A model generated the notes under the pieces. The model searched no databases. It was not told the DNA's origin and worked only from the letters and a program-made list of their open reading frames with translations. 64,000 nucleotides of DNA from Cryobacterium flavum (GTDB lineage: Bacteria; Actinomycetota; Actinomycetes; Actinomycetales; Microbacteriaceae). The stretch is taken from positions 62,001 to 126,000 of the forward strand of contig NZ_FNIB01000006.1 of assembly GCF_900103805.1 (NCBI RefSeq), given 5' to 3'. Position numbers and translations under genes: made by a program. Below, in pieces: positions 23,781 through 32,999 of this stretch. Position 1 is the stretch's first letter, and the number at the start of each line of letters is the position of its first letter.

Positions 23781-25793
23781 TCAGGCGTTGACGAGCACGG
23801 CTTCCGGAGCGTCAACCGGACGCTTCCGCACGGCGTAGCGCTTGAGTCCGACAACGGCAAACGCTGATACAACAGTACCGATCGCGATTGCGAGCAGGAA
23901 CAACCAGAAGTTGTCGATCGCAAAGAACACGAAGACGCCTCCGTGCGGTGCCTTGCTCGTGATGTTCCAGGCCATCGACAGTCCACCGGTGACGGCGGCG
24001 CCGAGCATGCTGGCCGGAATTACGCGGAAGACGTCGGCGGCGGCGAACGGAATGGCACCCTCGGAGATGAAAGAGAGCCCGAGAAGCCAGGCCGCCTTGC
24101 CGTTCTCCCGCTCAGCGAGGCTGAACAGCTTGCGGTCGACCACGGTGGCCAGGGCCATCGCGAGCGGCGGCACCATGCCGGCGGCCATGACCGCGGCCAT
24201 GATCTGCCACGGTGCCTGGTTGGCGAGGGTGGCTGCGCCGAGGCCGGCGACGGCGAAGGCGTAGGCCACCTTGTTGACCGGGCCGCCGAGGTCGAAGGCC
24301 ATCATGAGGCCGAGAATGACACCGAGAATCACAGCGGATGCCCCGGTCATGCCGTTCAGCCAGTCGCTCAGTCCCACGGTCAGCAGGGCGATCGGACCGC
24401 CGAGCACGATGAACATCAACCCGGAGGCGACGATCGACGCGATCAGCGGAATGATGACGACGGGCATAAGGCTGCGCAGCCAGCGTGGAACGTTGATTTT
24501 GGCGATGTTCACAGCGACGACACCGGCGAGCAGTCCGCCGACGATGCCGCCGAGGAACCCGGCACCCATGAATCCGGCCACGGCACCGGCGACGAAGCCG
24601 GGAGCGATGCCGGGGCGATCGGCGATGGCGAAGGAGATGTAGCCGGCCAGGGCGGGAACCAGGAAGCCCATCGACAGGGCGCCGATCTTGAAGAAGACCG
24701 CTCCCAGATAGATGTTCAGGCCCCCGTCGGGAAGGTTGAACAGGCTGTTGTTCAGCACGACTGCATCGGCGACCTTGGTGATCTCGAAGCCGCCGAGGGC
24801 GAAGCCGAGGGCGATCAGCAGGCCTCCGCCGGCGACGAACGGAATCATGTAGCTGACACCGGTGAGCAGGGCTCGCTTGAGCTTCTGGCCCAGGTGCTCA
24901 CTCTTCTCCTCTGACGAGCCCCCGAGGTCAACGGTGCCGCTGACGCGACGGGTGTTCGGGTTGAGCGCGGCGGCCAGGGCTTCCTCGATCAATCGTCCGG
25001 GTTCGTCGATTCCGCGCTTGACCGGGGCATTGATGACGGGCAGTCCGGCGAAGCGTTCCCGGCCACGCACGTCGACGTCGACGGCGAAGATGACGGCGTC
25101 GGCCGCTGCGATGACGGTGGGGTCGAGCGGGGTGAGTCCGGCCGAGCCCTGGGTCTCAACCTGCAGGTCGACTCCGACGGCCTTGGCGGCGGCCACGAGG
25201 GAGTCGGCGGCCATGTAGGTGTGGGCGATGCCGGTTGGGCAGGCCGTGACGGCGACAATGCGCTTCATGCCGGACCGTGCGGGGCCGGTGCCGGCGTTCG
25301 CGTTTTCGGCACTGCCGGCGTGGGCGCCGGCAGCAACCGGCACCGGGGCGACGACGTTGCCCACGAGTTCGACGATCTGCTGCGCGGTCGACGCGTCCCG
25401 CAGGGCCGCGGTGAAGTCGTTCTTCATGAGCGACCGGGCCAGCTTGGCCAGAATCTTCAGGTGCTCCTGGTCGGCGCCGTCCGGCGCCGCAATGAGAAAG
25501 ACGAGGTCGGCCGGGCCGTCCTTGGAACCGAAGTCGACCGGCGTCGATAGGCGGGCCAGTGCCAGGGTGGGCTCCAGCACGGCCGTGGAACGGCAGTGCG
25601 GAATGGCGAGCCCGCCCGGGATGCCGGTGGCGGTCTTCGCTTCGCGGGCCAGGGCATCCGCGTAGAGAGATTCGATCTCGGTGGCTCGGCCGGCGCCGAC
25701 GACGAGCTCGGCCAGGTGCCGAATGACGTCTTTCGGCTCGGTACCGAGATAGGTGTCCAGAGCAACAAGCTCCGGGGTAATCAGTGCACTCAC
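23781..25793 (-). CDS. fruA: PTS fructose-specific transporter, fused IIA-IIB-IIC
   Basis: The 670-residue protein has three domains in one chain. IIA (1-150) has His66 in GGLAIPHCRST. IIB (about 177-275) has Cys185 in AVTACPTGIAHTYMAA. IIC (about 300-655) has eight or more membrane helices and the motif PFVAGGGLLIALGFALGG. It brings fructose in as fructose 1-phosphate. The IIABC order matches the actinobacterial FruA. Its ATG overlaps the fruK stop by four bases, so translation is coupled. The linker at 150-176 is Ala/Gly-rich. Confidence 0.95.
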   Translation of the reverse strand: MSALITPELVALDTYLGTEPKDVIRHLAELVVGAGRATEIESLYADALAREAKTATGIPGGLAIPHCRSTAVLEPTLALARLSTPVDFGSKDGPADLVFLIAAPDGADQEHLKILAKLARSLMKNDFTAALRDASTAQQIVELVGNVVAPVPVAAGAHAGSAENANAGTGPARSGMKRIVAVTACPTGIAHTYMAADSLVAAAKAVGVDLQVETQGSAGLTPLDPTVIAAADAVIFAVDVDVRGRERFAGLPVINAPVKRGIDEPGRLIEEALAAALNPNTRRVSGTVDLGGSSEEKSEHLGQKLKRALLTGVSYMIPFVAGGGLLIALGFALGGFEITKVADAVVLNNSLFNLPDGGLNIYLGAVFFKIGALSMGFLVPALAGYISFAIADRPGIAPGFVAGAVAGFMGAGFLGGIVGGLLAGVVAVNIAKINVPRWLRSLMPVVIIPLIASIVASGLMFIVLGGPIALLTVGLSDWLNGMTGASAVILGVILGLMMAFDLGGPVNKVAYAFAVAGLGAATLANQAPWQIMAAVMAAGMVPPLAMALATVVDRKLFSLAERENGKAAWLLGLSFISEGAIPFAAADVFRVIPASMLGAAVTGGLSMAWNITSKAPHGGVFVFFAIDNFWLFLLAIAIGTVVSAFAVVGLKRYAVRKRPVDAPEAVLVNA

Positions 25794-26791
25794 TGGTCAT
25801 CCTCCTTTGGATGTGTGGCCAGGACCGGCTCGGAGGCCAGGACTGGGGCAAGGTCCGTCACGGTGACGGCGCTGGGGTTGGTTTGGTGCAGGGCGGGAAC
25901 AGTGGAACCGGGCAGGGAGGCGGCGGCAGCGCCGTGGGCGGCGGCTTGGCGCAGGCAATCGGGGGCACTCGCGCCGAGGTTGCTCTGCAGCAGGTAGCCG
26001 GCCAGGGCCGAGTCGCCGGCACCGACCGTGCTTACGGCGAGCATTGGGGGAGTCGTGGCGAGCCAGCTTTCGGCGGCAGTGACGAGCACGGCGCCCTTCG
26101 CTCCGAGGGTGGCGAGCACGGCGCCGACACCACCGGCGATGAGAACGCGAGCTGCGTCGACGACGAGATCGGGGTTTGCTTCGAGCGTGTCGCCGTCGAA
26201 GAGGCCGCTCAGCTCGGCGAGTTCCTCACCGTTGGGCTTGAGCAGGTCGGGGTGGGCCAGAGCTGCCGCGGCGAGCGGGCCGCCGGAGGAATCCACGGCG
26301 ACTTTCGGCGCGTGGCTACCGAGTCGGGTGCGCAGCTCGCCGATGATGCGCGCGTAGAAGTCGTCGGGCACGCCGGGGGGTACCGATCCGGCCAGCACCA
26401 GCCAGCTCGCGCCGACCGACTGTTCCAGAACGAGTTCCACCAGGGCATCCTGCTGGGCGAGGCTCAGTACGGGGCCGGGTTCGTTGAGCTTGGTCGTGGT
26501 GCCGTCGGGTTCTGTGATCGCGACATTGCTGCGGAGGGGCGCGCCGATCGGCAGGCCGAGGTGTGGAATTGACTGGCTGGTGAGGGCGAGCAGCACCGGA
26601 TCGTCGGCGTCACCGGGCAAAATGGCGAGGCTTGAAATGCCGCTCGCTTCGAGGGCGCGGCAGATGTTGACGCCCTTGCCGCCGGGTTCGCTGTGGGCGG
26701 CCACGGCCCGCTGCACCTCGCCGCGTTCGATCGGGCCGGCCAGCTCGATGGTGCGGTCGAGGCTCGGGTTGGGGGTCAGGGTGACGATCAT
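25790..26791 (-). CDS. fruK: 1-phosphofructokinase
   Basis: The 333-residue PfkB-family kinase converts fructose 1-phosphate made by FruA to fructose 1,6-bisphosphate. The ATP/anion-hole motif VGAGDSALAGY ends near residue 265, with catalytic Asp260, and the N-terminal EPGGKGVNICRAL (35-47) binds the sugar. It overlaps both neighbours by 4 bp (ATGA), which shows a tightly coupled fruR-fruK-fruA operon. Confidence 0.95.
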   Translation of the reverse strand: MIVTLTPNPSLDRTIELAGPIERGEVQRAVAAHSEPGGKGVNICRALEASGISSLAILPGDADDPVLLALTSQSIPHLGLPIGAPLRSNVAITEPDGTTTKLNEPGPVLSLAQQDALVELVLEQSVGASWLVLAGSVPPGVPDDFYARIIGELRTRLGSHAPKVAVDSSGGPLAAAALAHPDLLKPNGEELAELSGLFDGDTLEANPDLVVDAARVLIAGGVGAVLATLGAKGAVLVTAAESWLATTPPMLAVSTVGAGDSALAGYLLQSNLGASAPDCLRQAAAHGAAAASLPGSTVPALHQTNPSAVTVTDLAPVLASEPVLATHPKEDDQ

Positions 26792-27576
26792 GCGATCACC
26801 ACGTCGACGTCGGCCGCGGCGAGGGCTGCGGCCAGATCAGCGGATGGCGGGGCATCCGTTATCAGGGTATCGATGGCCGCGAGGGCGGCGAAACAGACGA
26901 GGGTCTCCTGGTCGAGCTTGCTGGAATCGGCGAGCACGACGACGCGCCTGGCTGAGGTGACGATGGCCGCTTTGACGGCCGCTTCGACCGAGTCGGGGGT
27001 GCTGAGTCCGAAGGTGGCGCTGATGCCGTTGGTGCCGATGAAGGCGATGTCGGGGCGCAGCAACCCGAGCTGCGCGACGGTTCCGGCGCCGACGATGGCG
27101 CTGGTCAGCCCGCGCACGCGGCCCCCGAGAATGTGCAGCTGGATTGTCTCGTTGCTGGAGAGTTTGCCGGCGATCGGCACCGCGTTGGTGATCACCAGAA
27201 GTTGGTCGCCGCTGACAGCCGGAGTGAAGCTGGCCAGGCGGTCGGCGAGAAGCTCCGTGGTGCTGCCGGCGTCGAGCAGGATCGAACCGGTGCGACTGGC
27301 CGGAATCATGCGCATGGCGGCGTCGGCGATGCGCGACTTCTCGTCGAGGTGCTGGGTCTGGCGTTCGTCGAGGCTCGGTTCGGACAGGCTCAGGCGGTCG
27401 ATGGCGACCGCGCCGCCGTGCACGCGCCGCAGCTGGCGGGCGGCTTCGAGGGTGTCGAGGTCGCGGCGTACGGTCTCGGCGGTGATGGCGAATCGCGTGG
27501 CGAGGTCGGTGACGGTGACCCGGCCCTGGGTTGCCACGAGTGCGGCGATCAAGAGTTGACGTTCTTCGGCGAACAC
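26788..27576 (-). CDS. fruR: DeoR-family repressor of the fructose operon
   Basis: The 262-residue DeoR-type regulator has an N-terminal winged helix with recognition helix TAETVRRDLDTLEA and LRRVHGGAV (about 32-58). The C-terminal sugar-phosphate-sensing domain has AGSTTELLADRL and FIGTNGISATFGLSTPD. In related Actinobacteria this protein represses fruR-fruK-fruA until fructose 1-phosphate accumulates. It is the first gene of the operon. The start is the ATG at 27576, with a GAGGAGG ribosome binding site upstream. The inverted repeat around its promoter is a likely operator. Confidence 0.9.
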   Translation of the reverse strand: MFAEERQLLIAALVATQGRVTVTDLATRFAITAETVRRDLDTLEAARQLRRVHGGAVAIDRLSLSEPSLDERQTQHLDEKSRIADAAMRMIPASRTGSILLDAGSTTELLADRLASFTPAVSGDQLLVITNAVPIAGKLSSNETIQLHILGGRVRGLTSAIVGAGTVAQLGLLRPDIAFIGTNGISATFGLSTPDSVEAAVKAAIVTSARRVVVLADSSKLDQETLVCFAALAAIDTLITDAPPSADLAAALAAADVDVVIA

Positions 27577-27626
27577 GAATGCCTCCTCGACGGTGAGTGA
27601 TGTTGGTCACGAAGTTGGTTTCATTG

Positions 27627-27656
27627 ACTTTAGCTGTGTTTATTTTTGTTTGTCAA
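27627..27656 (-). promoter_or_regulatory. Sigma-70-type promoter of the fru-pts operon
   Basis: On the minus strand: -35 TTGACA (plus 27651-27656), 18-base spacer, -10 TAAAGT (plus 27627-27632). This is the best -35 match in the window. The inverted repeat TGTTTAT / ATAAACA (27637-27643 and 27668-27674) brackets the -35 box, a plausible FruR operator. Confidence 0.75.
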
Positions 27657-27674
27657 GAAAAGAGAAGATAAACA
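27637..27674. promoter_or_regulatory. Inverted repeat TGTTTAT...ATAAACA at the fru promoter (operator candidate)
   Basis: Seven-base arms 24 bases apart flank the -35 region. The whole stretch is AT-rich. The arrangement fits two half-sites for a dimeric or tetrameric DeoR repressor. Confidence 0.5.
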
Positions 27675-27736
27675 AAGAAATATTGCTGCGCAGCGGCACG
27701 CGGATGCTGCCGGTCGGGCATGTCGGTGGGCCCCGG

Positions 27737-27742
27737 TAGCGT
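27737..27742 (+). promoter_or_regulatory. -10 hexamer of a leaderless promoter for sbcD
   Basis: TAGCGT, seven bases, ATG 27750. No ribosome binding site is present. Confidence 0.5.
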
Positions 27743-27749
27743 AATTGGT

Positions 27750-28946
27750 ATGAAGATTCTGCACACCTCGGACTGGCACATCGGGCGCACCTTCCATACC
27801 CATTCCACGCTCGAGCACCTCGGTCTCGTGTTGGACGCACTGGTTGCGGTGGTGGTGCAACGCGGTGTCGACGTGGTGGCCGTGGCCGGTGATGTCTTCG
27901 ATTCCGCAATGCCCTCCAAAGAGAGCTACGCGCTGCTGACCGACACGCTGCGGCGGTTGAAAGAGGCCGGGGCATCCGTTGTGATGACCAGCGGCAATCA
28001 CGACTCGGCCACCCGGCTCGGGTTTCAGGCTGAGTGGGCAGCGCTGGCCGGCATCCACATCCTGACCCGGCCCGAGCAATACGCCTCGCCGATCACCCTC
28101 ACCGACGAGCACGGCCCGGTTCATTTCTATGGCATCCCCTACCTGGAGCCGGCCCTCATTCGCCACCTGCACCCCGGTGTACCGTTGAAAACGCAGGAGC
28201 AGGTGCTCGACTTCGCCATGACGCGCATTCGGGACGACCTGGCGCTGCGCCTCACTGCGGGCGGCCGGGGTGGCCGCAGCGTCGTCCTCGCGCACTGTTT
28301 CGCGGCCGGCGTCGCCCCGGCTGCCGAGTCGAGCGATGTGGAGCGCGATATCACCGCCGGCGGGCTCGACCTCGTACCGCTGTCGGTGTTCGACGGCTGC
28401 GACTACGTCGCGCTCGGCCACATTCACGGGCGAGCCACCCTCACCCCGCGGGTGCGCTACTCCGGGGCGCCGCTGCACTACTCTTTCGCCGAGGCCGGCA
28501 AGCCGCGCGGTGCCTGGCTGGTCGAACTCGGCGCCGACGGCCTGGGCTCCGACGCTGGTGCCGTGGAGTGGGTCGACCTGCCCGTTCCGCGCCGGCTCGC
28601 GGTACTCACCGGCGAACTCGCCGACCTGCTCGCTGACGAGGCATTCGCCGACAACGAGGGCGACTGGGTGAAAGCCATTCTCACCGACCGGGTGCGCCCG
28701 CTCGACGCGATGCGGGCGCTGCAATCCCGATTTGTCCACGCGGTGACGCTCGAGCACCGCCCCACGATCACTCTCGATGCGGAGGGCTCCACCTACGCCG
28801 AGCGCATTCGCGCGGCCACGGGGGATACCGAGATTGTGGCTGGCTTCCTGTCGTTCGTTCGCAACGGGGTCGGTCCCAGCGAGTTTGAAAGTGCATTGGT
28901 CGCAGAACTGTTAAACGAACAGAGTGTGAAGGAGGTGAACGCATGA
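27750..28946 (+). CDS. sbcD: Exonuclease subunit SbcD
   Basis: The 398-residue Mre11-type phosphoesterase is the nuclease subunit of SbcCD, which cuts DNA hairpins and blocked ends. It has the metal motifs LHTSDWHIG at 4-12, GDVFDSAMPS, SGNHDS and HIHGRATL in order. The start ATG 27750 gives the classic MKILHTSDWH N-terminus; a longer in-frame ATG at 27720 is not used in relatives. It overlaps sbcC by ATGA, so both subunits are made together. Confidence 0.95.
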   Translation: MKILHTSDWHIGRTFHTHSTLEHLGLVLDALVAVVVQRGVDVVAVAGDVFDSAMPSKESYALLTDTLRRLKEAGASVVMTSGNHDSATRLGFQAEWAALAGIHILTRPEQYASPITLTDEHGPVHFYGIPYLEPALIRHLHPGVPLKTQEQVLDFAMTRIRDDLALRLTAGGRGGRSVVLAHCFAAGVAPAAESSDVERDITAGGLDLVPLSVFDGCDYVALGHIHGRATLTPRVRYSGAPLHYSFAEAGKPRGAWLVELGADGLGSDAGAVEWVDLPVPRRLAVLTGELADLLADEAFADNEGDWVKAILTDRVRPLDAMRALQSRFVHAVTLEHRPTITLDAEGSTYAERIRAATGDTEIVAGFLSFVRNGVGPSEFESALVAELLNEQSVKEVNA

Positions 28947-31930
28947 AGATCCAGCGACTGCGTCTGGCCGGATTCGGGCCATATAAGACTGAACAAATTG
29001 TCGATTTCGAACGTTTCGATGCCGACGGCATCTTTCTCATCACCGGCAAGACCGGCGCCGGCAAATCCAGTATTCTCGACGCTATCTGCTTCGCTCTCTA
29101 TGACCAAGTGCCGCGGTTTCCCGATGGAAAGCAGCCGTTGCGTAGCGACTACTGCGAGCCCGATGATCCCACCTTTGTCGAACTCGACTTCAGCCTGCGC
29201 GGGCGTGAGTATCGCCTGTTGCGCAGCCCCGCCTACGAGCGGGCGAAGAAGAACGGCACCGGAACCACCACCGCGGCGCCCACCGCTGTACTGCAGGTGC
29301 TCCACGGCACCGAGTGGCAAGGCCTTGCGGCCAAACCACACGCGGTCGGCCTGGAACTGAGCACGATCCTGCCCCTGAAGGCCGACCAATTCCTGCAGGT
29401 GATCCTGCTCGCCCAAAACCGGTTCCAATACTTTCTGCTGGCCAAGACCGATGAACGCCGTGCCGTGCTGCGCACCCTGTTCGGGACCACCCGATTTGAG
29501 CAACTGGAAACCGCGCTCGTGCAGCGCCGCAAATCACTCGACGACCGGCTCGCTGACGTGCAGCGCGACATCGTCGAACACACCACCGCTGCCATGCACC
29601 AGCTTCGGCTTTCTGAACCGCCCATCGCCCCCGACCTGGGCTGGTTTCAGGGCGCTCTGGCCGACTTGACCAGCGCAGTCGACGCCGCCGCAGAGGAGTC
29701 GGCCAGTGCGGCCGCTCTGCTGTCTGAAGCCACTGCCGACCACCGCGCGGCCACGGAGACCCAGCGGCGTCAGGGCCGCCGCGCTCTGGCCGACACCGCT
29801 CTCGCCACCCTCGACGGCCGCCGGGCCGAGGTCGAGGAAGAACGCAGCACACTGCTGCGGGCCGCCCGAGCGGCACGGGTCTGGCCGCACATTCGCAGCA
29901 GCCGGGCCGCGACTGCCGACTGGCAGGCCGTTCTGGCCGCTGAAACCTTGGCGCGGGTCGCCTGGCTGCCGTTCGGCGACAGCAGCGCCGGTGTCAGCGG
30001 CAGCACGGCGCAGAGCGAGTCCGAGCCGGTGCTGCGCCCGATCATGGACGCCCTCGTGAGACGTCTCGGAGCGCTCGCGGAGGTACTCGCGGAAGAGAAG
30101 CAGCTCCCTGCCCTGAACCACGAGATCACCGCTTTGTTCGACGTGCTCACCGGCCACACCAACGGTTTGACGCGTGCGCAGAATCGCATCGATGAGCTGC
30201 CTCAGCAGATCGATTTCGTCGGCGAGCAACTCGCGGCCGCAACCCTCGCCGCCTCCGGCGAGACTAACGCCGACGACGCCGTGCGCCGGTCCGACGCCGC
30301 GTTCACGGCCGCCGAAAACGTGGTGTCGTTGCAGACCGAGCTGGCCGGGGCGGGCGCTCAACTGCTCGACCGCAGTCGGGACAACGCGGCGGCCGCCGTT
30401 GCCTACGAGGCCCTCGTGGCTCGTCGGTTCGCCGGGCAGGCGTCCGAATTGGCCAGCCGCCTCGTCGATGGTGTGCCCTGCCCGGTCTGCGGTTCGGTCG
30501 AACACCCGGCTCCCGCAGCAGCGGAGGGCGAACAGGTCACTGCAGCCGACCTCGATTCGGCCCAACTGCAGATGCAGGGCCGGCAGCGCGAACTGGCCGA
30601 TGCTCAGGAGACCCAGGCCGCCCTGACGAATCGTCTCGGGCAGGCGCAGGCGCTGGCCGGGCAACGAAGTGTTGACGAGCTCCGCGCCGAAGGCGTGGCT
30701 GCCCGGGCCCGGTTGGCCACCGCGCGCACGGCTGCCGGCCTGGTCGGTGGGCTTCGGCAGGAAAACGCCGACCTGCGGGACGCCCAGGCCGACGCACGAG
30801 CCGCGGTGGTGAGCCTCCGGGCGGCACGCGATACTGCGGCAGACACCCACAGCGAACGGTCGGGGCAGCGTGACCTGCTCGTGGCCCGCGTGGGAGCGCA
30901 GCGTGGTGATCGCGATACCGTGACCGACCAGGCGCGCGCTCTGCAGCACGAGCTGGACTGCGCTCGCGCCCTCGACGACGCCCTCGTGCTCAGCCAGCAG
31001 CGCGCCGCGGCTCGTGATGCCGCCGACCTCGACCTCGCGAGCCAACTGGCGGAGCAAGCCTTTGATGACGAGGAAACCGCTGCCGCGGCGCGGCTCGACG
31101 AGCGCCAGACCGCACAGCTGGCGAACGATGTGCGGTCCTATGACGACCAGCGTGCAGCGGCCCTGGCGGCAGTGGCAGATCCTGAGCTGATCGATCTTGC
31201 GCCAGATCCGGTCGATCTTGAGCCATCCCGGCTGGCGTTCGCAGCCGCGAGCGGCGCGCGCGATGACGCTGTGGGCGCGCACAGCTCGCTCGCCGAACGT
31301 GCCGGCCAGCTGGACGTGCTCGTGCGGGGCGTTACAACGCGATTCGCGGCATCCGCTGATCTGCTCGACGAACACTCCCAGGTACGAGGCCTGGCCGACG
31401 TCGTGCAGGGAGACGAACCGAACACGAAACGGATGCGGCTGGAGACTTACGTTCTAGCCGCCCAGCTGGAAGAGATCGTCGTGGCGGCCAACCTGCGGCT
31501 GCGCACGATGACCAGCGGCCGCTACGCCCTCGAACACGATGACTCCCGAGTGAAGGGCGGTGCTCGGTCGGGACTGGGGCTGGCGATCCGCGATGAGTTC
31601 ACCGGTCGAGCCCGGGCGACGCACTCTCTTTCGGGTGGCGAGACCTTCCTGGCCTCGCTTGCTCTCGCGCTCGGACTGGCGGAGGTGGTGACCGGGCAAG
31701 CCGGCGGCATCACGCTCGACACCCTGTTCGTCGACGAGGGGTTTGGCTCGCTCGACAGCGAGACCCTGGAGACGGCCATGAGCACCCTCGACACCCTGCG
31801 CGCCGGCGGACGCACGATCGGCCTGATCAGTCACGTCGACTCCATGAAAGAGCAGATCCCGGCGACCCTGCGTATCTCGGTCACCGACCAGGGCTACAGC
31901 CGAATCGAGGCCAACGCACCCGCCGAATGA
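28943..31930 (+). CDS. sbcC: Exonuclease subunit SbcC (Rad50-type ATPase)
   Basis: The 995-residue SMC-like ATPase has Walker A TGKTGAGKSS (about 35-44), long coiled coils, the zinc hook Cys513-Pro-Val-Cys516 at the middle, then signature HSLSGGETFLASLALALGL and Walker B ITLDTLFVDEGFGSLD near the C-terminus. It pairs with SbcD and holds DNA ends. The Q-loop is present as LLAQNRFQYFLLAKTDERR. Its length is close to the family's usual size. It begins inside the sbcD stop. Confidence 0.95.
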   Translation: MKIQRLRLAGFGPYKTEQIVDFERFDADGIFLITGKTGAGKSSILDAICFALYDQVPRFPDGKQPLRSDYCEPDDPTFVELDFSLRGREYRLLRSPAYERAKKNGTGTTTAAPTAVLQVLHGTEWQGLAAKPHAVGLELSTILPLKADQFLQVILLAQNRFQYFLLAKTDERRAVLRTLFGTTRFEQLETALVQRRKSLDDRLADVQRDIVEHTTAAMHQLRLSEPPIAPDLGWFQGALADLTSAVDAAAEESASAAALLSEATADHRAATETQRRQGRRALADTALATLDGRRAEVEEERSTLLRAARAARVWPHIRSSRAATADWQAVLAAETLARVAWLPFGDSSAGVSGSTAQSESEPVLRPIMDALVRRLGALAEVLAEEKQLPALNHEITALFDVLTGHTNGLTRAQNRIDELPQQIDFVGEQLAAATLAASGETNADDAVRRSDAAFTAAENVVSLQTELAGAGAQLLDRSRDNAAAAVAYEALVARRFAGQASELASRLVDGVPCPVCGSVEHPAPAAAEGEQVTAADLDSAQLQMQGRQRELADAQETQAALTNRLGQAQALAGQRSVDELRAEGVAARARLATARTAAGLVGGLRQENADLRDAQADARAAVVSLRAARDTAADTHSERSGQRDLLVARVGAQRGDRDTVTDQARALQHELDCARALDDALVLSQQRAAARDAADLDLASQLAEQAFDDEETAAAARLDERQTAQLANDVRSYDDQRAAALAAVADPELIDLAPDPVDLEPSRLAFAAASGARDDAVGAHSSLAERAGQLDVLVRGVTTRFAASADLLDEHSQVRGLADVVQGDEPNTKRMRLETYVLAAQLEEIVVAANLRLRTMTSGRYALEHDDSRVKGGARSGLGLAIRDEFTGRARATHSLSGGETFLASLALALGLAEVVTGQAGGITLDTLFVDEGFGSLDSETLETAMSTLDTLRAGGRTIGLISHVDSMKEQIPATLRISVTDQGYSRIEANAPAE

Positions 31931-32090
31931 CCGTTCGTGGGCGGTACGGAATCGTTCCCGGACCGTCCAAGCGCCGTTCGAGGCCACCGGGCTGACCACA
32001 AGAGGTGGGCTTCAGCCATTGCCCATCCGCGGTGAGCCTGTCACGATCGGAGCGTTGCCGCAACGAAGCGAGCTGCGCCAGGGAACCCGA

Positions 32091-32630
32091 ATGAAGAAGA
32101 TCCTCTATATCGACCTCGACAACACCCTCGTCAACGTGCAATCGGGGATCGACCGACTCACCAACGCCGAGTACATCCGCTATGAGAAGCGGCTCGACGA
32201 GGTGCCGGGTATTTTCGCCCGCATGGAGCCGATCAGCGGTGCCATTGACGCGTTTCACACCCTCGCCCAATCGTTCGACACCTACATTCTGTCGATGGCA
32301 CCGTGGGGAAATGCGAGTGCCTGGCAGCACAAGCTGGAGTGGGTGCAGGAACATCTCGGAGTGGATGCCGGCGGGCCGGCCTATAAGCGGCTCATTCTTT
32401 CGCACCACAAGCACCTGAACCGCGGCGACTTTCTGGTCGACGACGGATTGGCCGTTGGCGCTGACCGGTTCGAGGGCGAGCTGATCAAATTTCTGACCCC
32501 GCTGTTCCCCGACTGGAACACGGTGACCCGCTACCTGCTCGAGCGTGCCGACAACAATTCATCCCCGACGAGCGAGCCCTATTCTCGGCACCGCCCGGCG
32601 CTGCAGCGCGGGGCGGCGCTGCAGCGCTGA
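32091..32630 (+). CDS. 5'(3')-deoxyribonucleotidase-like HAD protein
   Basis: The 179-residue HAD-fold phosphatase has Asp8 and Asp10 in YIDLDNTLV. It has the second motif LSMAPWGNASAWQHKLEW and the acidic motif FLVDDGLAVGADRFEG, characteristic of the C-type deoxyribonucleotidases (NT5C) that remove phosphate from dNMPs. ATG 32091 is preceded by AGGGAA six bases upstream; a longer upstream frame exists but has no support. The C-terminal 20 residues (EPYSRHRPALQRGAALQR) are non-conserved. It has its own upstream gap of 160 bp from sbcC. Confidence 0.8.
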   Translation: MKKILYIDLDNTLVNVQSGIDRLTNAEYIRYEKRLDEVPGIFARMEPISGAIDAFHTLAQSFDTYILSMAPWGNASAWQHKLEWVQEHLGVDAGGPAYKRLILSHHKHLNRGDFLVDDGLAVGADRFEGELIKFLTPLFPDWNTVTRYLLERADNNSSPTSEPYSRHRPALQRGAALQR

Positions 32631-32714
32631 CCGCGCATTCTACGGGCTTCGTACCGGTCCAAATGCTGTAACCCGATTTCGCTCATCGCGCAAGAAAACA
32701 GGTGAATTTGGCAC

Positions 32715-32743
32715 TTGAGCAGGGGTGCTCGCCGTTGTATATT
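32715..32743 (+). promoter_or_regulatory. Strong promoter immediately upstream of a hairpin
   Basis: -35 TTGAGC (32715-32720), 17-base spacer, -10 TATATT (32738-32743). A transcript starting near 32750 would begin with the hairpin at 32754-32789. Confidence 0.6.
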
Positions 32744-32753
32744 GATCTTGCTT

Positions 32754-32789
32754 AGACCAGTCCGATTGCCCTGCCGACCGGACTGGTCT
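32754..32789 (+). terminator. Hairpin with T-rich tail; terminator or tiny RNA
   Basis: AGACCAGTCCG (32754-32764), 14-base loop, exact complement (32779-32789), then TTCCTTG. It lies 124 nt after the nucleotidase stop. It could be that gene's terminator, or the body of a very short RNA driven by the promoter that ends just ten bases before it. Confidence 0.65.
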
Positions 32790-32999
32790 TTCCTTGTCTG
32801 CCCTCCCTGCCGGCGACCTCGCTGACAACCCTGGGACGCCCCTGCCGCCGGCTCGCGGCGAATCATACAGGGTCCTGAAGTCTTGACTAGGGGTTTACCC
32901 ACATGTAAATCTGGGGTAATCTCACTTTCAGACAGGCTCGGATGGGTCCCGGCGGCTTACCCGGACAGATTTGGGCCACCAGATGATTGGGTGAAGATG
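32790..32999 (+). promoter_or_regulatory. Leader and promoter region of the toxin-antitoxin pair
   Basis: This 210-base stretch has no gene. It holds TTGACT (32883-32888), a 17-base spacer and TAAATC (32906-32911), which is a promoter candidate. The inverted repeat TTTAC-CCACAT-GTAAA (32894-32909) covers the -10 and would suit an antitoxin operator. Confidence 0.55.

Noticed and set aside
29534..31375. A 613-codon minus-strand frame inside sbcC
   Set aside because: Antisense shadow; no ribosome binding site and no motif.
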